Part shown: positions 59,569 through 64,000 of the stretch, piece by piece
How positions within the stretch are numbered: the first letter of the stretch is position 1
Layout of the letters: each line of letters begins with the position of its first letter
From: Akkermansiaceae bacterium
GTDB taxonomy: Bacteria; Verrucomicrobiota; Verrucomicrobiia; Verrucomicrobiales; Akkermansiaceae
Direction: 5' to 3'
DNA length: 64,000 nucleotides
Assembly: GCA_019634595.1 (NCBI GenBank)
Contig: JAHCBC010000004.1
Coordinates: 124,001-188,000, forward strand
Translations under genes and position numbers: made by a program
Notes under the pieces: model-generated
Database searches by the model: none
What the model saw: the letters and a program-made list of their open reading frames with translations, nothing else
Told to the model about the DNA's origin: nothing

Positions 59569-61139
59569 GCGAGGGCGCGGTTCAGCAAGTTGGCGGTGAT
59601 TTTCTGGACCCGTTCATCCGGGCCATGAGGCCGGGACCAATGCGACCAAGGCAACATATGGCCGGGGGGCGAACTCAACCCCTGGCACCAGAAAATGGTG
59701 GATGCATTGAAAACGAAATTTCCTTTCGGTCCGGGGTAAATCGTCGCGGTCCATTCCGCAGGGTTCACCCCGCCCTGCAGCGCGGTCCCTGCGGCAACGA
59801 CCTCCAACCCCTTGATGTCAGATGGTGGATCGCCGTGAAATTCCCAACCGACCAGACCGGGGATGCGATCACCTTTCTTCATCCCCGTGTCCTTGAAGAT
59901 CCAGTGCTCCGGCTTTTCGCAAATCCAGTCCCCGCCTCCGTTGACAGGCTGGCTGTTGCGGCTGCCCATCAGGTATCCTTCATCGGGACCGCGTTCGGGA
60001 TAGGGGCCATAGTTCGCCCTTCGGTTCTCCGCCCACCGGTAATCGCCGCCGTAGGGTCCGCCACGGAAAATGATGCGGTTCTCCCGACCATCGAAGCCCG
60101 CCCGCATGGGAGTAACCCAGCAAACTGAATTCCCAGAAAAGAACAGGATGTTCACCCCCGCATCCCGTAGGGCAATGACACTCTCGTAGGCGCGGATGTC
60201 CCAATACTCATCGTGCCCGACACTCAGTAATGCCTTTGCTTTGAGAGCGCGGTCGGGCGTGAGCAGGTCACAGTTGGAGCAATAGGTGACGTCGTATCCC
60301 TCCTGCTCCAGCCAGTAGGCCATGGGGAACTCGAAACAAAGCCACTCTCCCGAGCCCAAGGATTGGGGGTTCTCGTAAATCTGTGCATACTTGGCGTAAG
60401 GGCGGTCAAAACTCACGTCCGCATGAGGTCCCTGAACTCCGGAGGGATGGGTGTAGAGCGAGTAGTTGTCCGGCCAGCGGTTGTAGGCCTGCCACGTATT
60501 GTCACTGCACTGGAACAGGATGTCTGCGGGGCGGTCATCCTTGACGATGAAAACCACGTAACTCTGCCAATAGTCCTGGCTCAACCTTTCCGGAACCGTA
60601 GTCAGCCTTCCCAAATAGACACCACTGATCCAATCTTCGGGGATGCTCAGGGAATGGGATGGTTTCCATTGGCATTCATGGAGGTTTTTCGGACCCATCT
60701 TAGGCTTCGGTTGCTCTGCCCCATCCAGGGGACCCACGGTCGCCATCAGGCGCGCCCCTTTACCGCCGTAGTAGCCGGTCCGGAATATCTCGAGCGTGAA
60801 TTGCTTCGCTTCCGTACTGACGAAAATATCCAGCTTCTCGCCCGCCTTCACCGATTGGCGGGAGCAATATCCTTCGATCACCGGGGAGCGGAATCCACGG
60901 GTGGAATCCAGCTTAACCCGTGTGAGCTGCCAATCTCGGGTGCCCTCCCTGGCATTTTCCTCGACAATGCGGTTGCTGCGGGAAGCGCTTCCTCCCGTGG
61001 CGGCACCTGAAGCCTGAGGAGCCACGCTCCCGGCGGCCAGTGCGGCGGCAGCCGAACCTTTGATGAATTTCCTTCGGCTCAGATCCTGTAATGGAGCGCC
61101 CGGAATTTCGGACGAGGCGGGATTGTTCGGTTCTTTCAT
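59565..61139 (-). CDS. Tat-exported DMFA-large-subunit-like protein
   Basis: 524 residues. Begins with a twin-arginine signal (LSRRKFIKGSAAAALAAG). The mature protein matches the C-terminal domain of the N,N-dimethylformamidase beta subunit (DMFA2_C type): a beta-rich N-terminal part (GEKLDIFVSTEAKQFTLEIF, RTGYYGGKGARLM) and a Rossmann-like catalytic-domain scaffold with YVVFIVKDDRPADILFQCSD, NTWQAYNRWPDNYSLY, LLSVGHDEYWDIRAYE and NILFFSGNSVCWV. The GHDEYW motif is strongly conserved in the family. Exported orphan versions are known in PVC genomes, substrate unknown. It is 28 bp downstream of the CxxCH protein and overlaps the DUF1080 gene. Confidence 0.75.
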   Translation of the reverse strand: MKEPNNPASSEIPGAPLQDLSRRKFIKGSAAAALAAGSVAPQASGAATGGSASRSNRIVEENAREGTRDWQLTRVKLDSTRGFRSPVIEGYCSRQSVKAGEKLDIFVSTEAKQFTLEIFRTGYYGGKGARLMATVGPLDGAEQPKPKMGPKNLHECQWKPSHSLSIPEDWISGVYLGRLTTVPERLSQDYWQSYVVFIVKDDRPADILFQCSDNTWQAYNRWPDNYSLYTHPSGVQGPHADVSFDRPYAKYAQIYENPQSLGSGEWLCFEFPMAYWLEQEGYDVTYCSNCDLLTPDRALKAKALLSVGHDEYWDIRAYESVIALRDAGVNILFFSGNSVCWVTPMRAGFDGRENRIIFRGGPYGGDYRWAENRRANYGPYPERGPDEGYLMGSRNSQPVNGGGDWICEKPEHWIFKDTGMKKGDRIPGLVGWEFHGDPPSDIKGLEVVAAGTALQGGVNPAEWTATIYPGPKGNFVFNASTIFWCQGLSSPPGHMLPWSHWSRPHGPDERVQKITANLLNRALA

Positions 61140-61167
61140 AGGTCGTGTGTCAGATTGGCAACAGGAT

Positions 61168-64000
61168 TCAAAGGCTCTTCAACCAGGCAACCAGGTCGAT
61201 CAACTCCCGTTCGGTCAGGGTTTGATCCAGACCTGTCGGCATGAGGCTGTCGGTCATGGTCGTATCACTGACGATCTGGTCATGCCGCAGGGAGAATTCG
61301 TTCCCCCCCATATCAGCCACCAACAGCCCTTCCGCAGTATGGCTTTTGACGAGGCCCATGATGCTCCGTCCATCAGCCGTTTCGAAGATGCGCGTCTCGA
61401 AATCCCGGGCCAAGGTGTTGTTTGGAAAGATAATGCTTTCTAGCAAATCGCGCTCCGTGCGGATGGAGCCGATGGTGCTGAGATCGGGACCTACGTTCCG
61501 ACCCTCATCCGCGATCTTGTGGCAGACAATGCAGGATCCTTTGCCACTCTGGAAGATCCGCCGGCCTGCTTCGGTATTCCCCTCGGCCGCGGCTTTGTCG
61601 GCAAACTCCCCCAAACGCCGTCGCTTTGCCTCCACCGCGGCATTGCTCCGCGACAAAGCAGGCCGGAGGATCGTCTCAAAGATTGCCGGTTCCTTGCCCG
61701 TGAGAGCATTCCGATAAACGCTCTCCTGCTGGCTGGCGATCAACGGATTTTCCGCCATCGCGGACGCGAGGAGCCGGGCGCCGTCGTCATTCTTCGTGCG
61801 CGCCAGCAGTGGGATCAGTTCCTTGAGCAACATGGGATCTGCCGTCCGGAGCCATCCAGCGATGGCGGGGTACCGTTCCTCTCCGGGCTGTCCGGCTACC
61901 ACCATCTGCCCCGCCTGCAGGCGCGCTGCGGGTGTGGAGGCGACATTTCCCACAACGTCTGCGAGAACGCTGAACGTGGCATCGTCCAACTTGAGTCCCT
62001 TGATGGAGGACAATGCTCGCAGCCTGAGCGATTCAGGATGGCGATCGTCGGATGAAACACGTCGCACGGCTTCATCAAAGCGATTGCCCGGCAATCGCTT
62101 GATGGCATCCAACAACAGGGGAAGATCTCCGGCTGCCGCCTGGTCCAAGCGCTGATTGAGCAACGGTACCCACTCTTCCGGCAGAGCAGCAAGCCGGCTC
62201 TGGGAAAGAATGCGCAGGGACGTTTCCCGAACTTCACGGGACTGATGTTCCAGCATATCCGCTATCACCTGCTGGGCAGTCTCGTTCCCCAACCATGACG
62301 ACAGCAACTGTTGCAGGGTGGAGAGCCTTGTGACACCGACGGATTTTCCGTTTCCCAACCAACCTCGCAGGAGAGGCAGCACACGATCCGGTCCATCCTC
62401 GGCTTGGACTGCAATCCTTGCGGCTAGCCCGGCCAGTTCAGCGTTGGGAGAATCAAGATGCTTCGTTGCCAGCTTCAGATGAAGGTCCGATCCCGGTTGG
62501 GTCTGGTGAAGCACGTGCCACAGGCGGCGCATCAACAAATCATCCTTAGCACCGGAGACATCCTCTTCAGTCACCATCTTGGTGGAGATCCCAGCGTGGA
62601 GAACCGCATGTTCCAGCGCGGGATCGAGCGTTCCAGCCATCAGCCTTACCAACGCGCCCTTGATCTCAGGCGTGACAGCCCCCCTTTTGGCCAGGCTTTC
62701 GCACGCCGCACGGCGTTCGAATCCTGACTCCGAACCCAGAGCACGAACGAACTCATCCACACTCCCCGATGCCACGCTCGAGTAGGGCTGCAAAAATGCC
62801 GGATCCAGCCGGGTCTCCTGCTTTTTCCCACTACGACGGACCCGATAGATGCCCCCAAGCACGTCGGTTTTAGCCATCAGTGAAGATGGGCAGCCGATCC
62901 TGAACCAACCGCCGGTGTCCAGCACCACCAGCGAACCGTCCGCATCCTCCAGCACATCCGTCGGATGAACATCCGGATGATCAATTTTGAGAAACTCATT
63001 CTCCTCCGCCTTCCAGGAAGATCCATCCGGGGTCAGCTCCATTCTCATGACACGCCCGGTATTGAAATGCGTGACCATATACTGGAGCGCCCGCTTGTCT
63101 CGTGCGGACCAACCGGAACGGCGCCAGAAGGTACTACCGCTAACCGCCACGTGCCCGAAGTCATGGATGATCGGGAGATTCTCAAGTGTCCGCGGCAAAC
63201 CTTCGATGGCTTTCGCTTGATCCGGTCGCGCGTAGACCCCGCCATACAGCCAATGCATGATGGTATCGCGGCGTGGGTTGATGCCATACAGGTTGATCAC
63301 ACCGATGACGTCACCATTCGGGGTGAAATCCACCCTCACCGGATTGTCTCCCGCACCCAGCGAATGCCAGGAAACGTCAGAGCCGTCCGGCAGGCAGGAC
63401 CAGATCCCGCTGGCCAGTCCTTCATTTACGAGGGTGCCATCACGATCCACTACCTTGTGACCTTTCCGGCCATGGCACCAATACAGCCGCCCATTGGGAT
63501 GAAGCCAGGGTCCATGAACATCCGCCGCATTTCCCGTGTGATTGAATCCCCCCACCAGGAGGACCCGCTCATCTGCGACTCCATCACCATCCTTGTCGGT
63601 CAGCTTCCATAGACCCGGCGCACTGCAGACATAGAGGGAGCCGTTCAGCCACAGTGCCCCTTGGGGGAACACCATCTTATCCGCGAATACTGTGCTCTTG
63701 TCGTAGACGCCATCTCCATCCAGGTCCTCAAGGGTCAGAATGCGGTTCGGCGGATTTCCCTCAAGCTGATCCCTGTTCCAGTTTACGCCCACAGCATCCC
63801 CGACAAACAACCGCCCCCGGCCGTCGATGCATCCCATGATGGGATGCCTTACCAATGGTGGCCCCGCAGCAACCTGAAGCTCGAAGCCCTCGGGCAGTTC
63901 CGCCCTTCCTGGCAATTTCCAGACCTTGTCATTCCTGGTTACTACCACCGGACGGGACGCATCTTCGGGAATGACTGCCTGTTGGGCGGACAAGGTGCCC
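61168..64000 (-). CDS. PVC-type heme-binding CxxCH / dehydrogenase-like protein (5' partial)
   Basis: The frame is open to the window edge; the last codons visible upstream (GTLSAQQAV) look like the end of a signal peptide, so only the first 20-30 residues are missing. At least 943 residues. The N-terminal part (about 25-390) is a six-bladed propeller of the PVC membrane-bound dehydrogenase type (PIMGCIDGRGRLFVGD, LEDLDGDGVYDKSTVFAD, HGPWLHPNGRLYWCHG, VHPTDVLEDADGSLVVLDTG). The middle (about 410-790) is HEAT-like helical repeats. The C-terminus holds a c-type heme site SCIVCHK (residues 821-825 counted from the codon at 63993) and an axial methionine candidate in DSLMPTGLDQ, ending VAWLKSL. 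Likely a periplasmic electron-transfer or sugar-oxidising protein. First gene of the operon. Confidence 0.85.
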   Translation of the reverse strand, partial: GTLSAQQAVIPEDASRPVVVTRNDKVWKLPGRAELPEGFELQVAAGPPLVRHPIMGCIDGRGRLFVGDAVGVNWNRDQLEGNPPNRILTLEDLDGDGVYDKSTVFADKMVFPQGALWLNGSLYVCSAPGLWKLTDKDGDGVADERVLLVGGFNHTGNAADVHGPWLHPNGRLYWCHGRKGHKVVDRDGTLVNEGLASGIWSCLPDGSDVSWHSLGAGDNPVRVDFTPNGDVIGVINLYGINPRRDTIMHWLYGGVYARPDQAKAIEGLPRTLENLPIIHDFGHVAVSGSTFWRRSGWSARDKRALQYMVTHFNTGRVMRMELTPDGSSWKAEENEFLKIDHPDVHPTDVLEDADGSLVVLDTGGWFRIGCPSSLMAKTDVLGGIYRVRRSGKKQETRLDPAFLQPYSSVASGSVDEFVRALGSESGFERRAACESLAKRGAVTPEIKGALVRLMAGTLDPALEHAVLHAGISTKMVTEEDVSGAKDDLLMRRLWHVLHQTQPGSDLHLKLATKHLDSPNAELAGLAARIAVQAEDGPDRVLPLLRGWLGNGKSVGVTRLSTLQQLLSSWLGNETAQQVIADMLEHQSREVRETSLRILSQSRLAALPEEWVPLLNQRLDQAAAGDLPLLLDAIKRLPGNRFDEAVRRVSSDDRHPESLRLRALSSIKGLKLDDATFSVLADVVGNVASTPAARLQAGQMVVAGQPGEERYPAIAGWLRTADPMLLKELIPLLARTKNDDGARLLASAMAENPLIASQQESVYRNALTGKEPAIFETILRPALSRSNAAVEAKRRRLGEFADKAAAEGNTEAGRRIFQSGKGSCIVCHKIADEGRNVGPDLSTIGSIRTERDLLESIIFPNNTLARDFETRIFETADGRSIMGLVKSHTAEGLLVADMGGNEFSLRHDQIVSDTTMTDSLMPTGLDQTLTERELIDLVAWLKSL

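Noticed and set aside
1..64000. CRISPR arrays, rRNA genes and riboswitches
   Set aside because: No spaced identical repeats of CRISPR type, no rRNA signatures and no recognisable riboswitch core were seen in any intergenic region.

Overview
The window looks like the chromosome of a member of the Verrucomicrobia (probably Verrucomicrobiales, a Luteolibacter/Haloferula-like group). This rests on protein families typical of the PVC superphylum: PEP-CTERM sorting tails, autotransporter-associated beta-strand repeats, delta-60 and Ig repeats with shared C-terminal tails, a DUF1080 protein, a DMFA-like protein and a PVC-type CxxCH heme protein. The DNA is GC-rich with strong C/G preference at codon position three, which creates many long shadow ORFs. 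No database search was possible, so family calls rest on motifs read from the translations.

Layout. 1-5040: end of a PDZ-type protein, a secreted GH85 endo-beta-N-acetylglucosaminidase and a vestigial PEP-CTERM tail. 5061-6588: the 3' half of a tRNA-Leu beside a tyrosine integrase, read as one end of an integrated element. 6594-6893: gene debris. 6894-14024: a tight five-gene minus-strand operon for envelope or exported proteins (lipoprotein, PPC-like protein, membrane-anchored protein, Tat-exported pseudo-transglutaminase/VWA protein, secreted propeller-like protein). A STAND NTPase with helical repeats is transcribed divergently from it (14174-16849). 16870-25574: ion homeostasis block on the minus strand, with KtrA/KtrB potassium uptake, a small coiled-coil protein and a complete Mrp Na+/H+ antiporter (fused mrpAB, C, D, E, F, G). 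25622-29248: a small membrane protein and a NarL-type two-component system. 29443-34116: a giant secreted protein. 34529-38400: a CXXCXGXG microprotein, a WGR-domain ATP-dependent DNA ligase, a 5'-truncated AAA+ ATPase, and phage-like debris.

38482-51352: an accessory metabolic region. A secreted FAD-dependent oxidoreductase and a PEP-CTERM protein lie on the minus strand. Facing away is a six-gene plus-strand operon with overlapping or near-abutting genes: BASS-type transporter, APH-fold kinase, HpcH/HpaI aldolase, a sialidase-propeller-sialidase fusion, a beta-helix protein and a regulator that joins an FCD ligand-binding domain to an AraC-type DNA-binding domain. The genes fit together as release, uptake, phosphorylation and aldol cleavage of an acidic sugar, controlled by an acid-sensing regulator.

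51817-54675: an autotransporter-repeat PEP-CTERM protein with a large internal duplication. 54922-57849: an IS66 element with a frameshifted tnpC abutting a truncated IS5-type element, followed by decayed kinase and transposase fragments to about 58640. 58645-64000: a minus-strand operon with a PVC cytochrome/dehydrogenase-like protein (running off the window end), a Tat-exported DMFA-like protein and a DUF1080 protein.

The best candidates for something undescribed are the five-gene envelope operon with its divergent STAND NTPase and paired TTCCGGAA palindromes, and the acidic-sugar operon with its FCD-AraC regulator. No CRISPR array, rRNA, complete tRNA or exosortase gene was seen.
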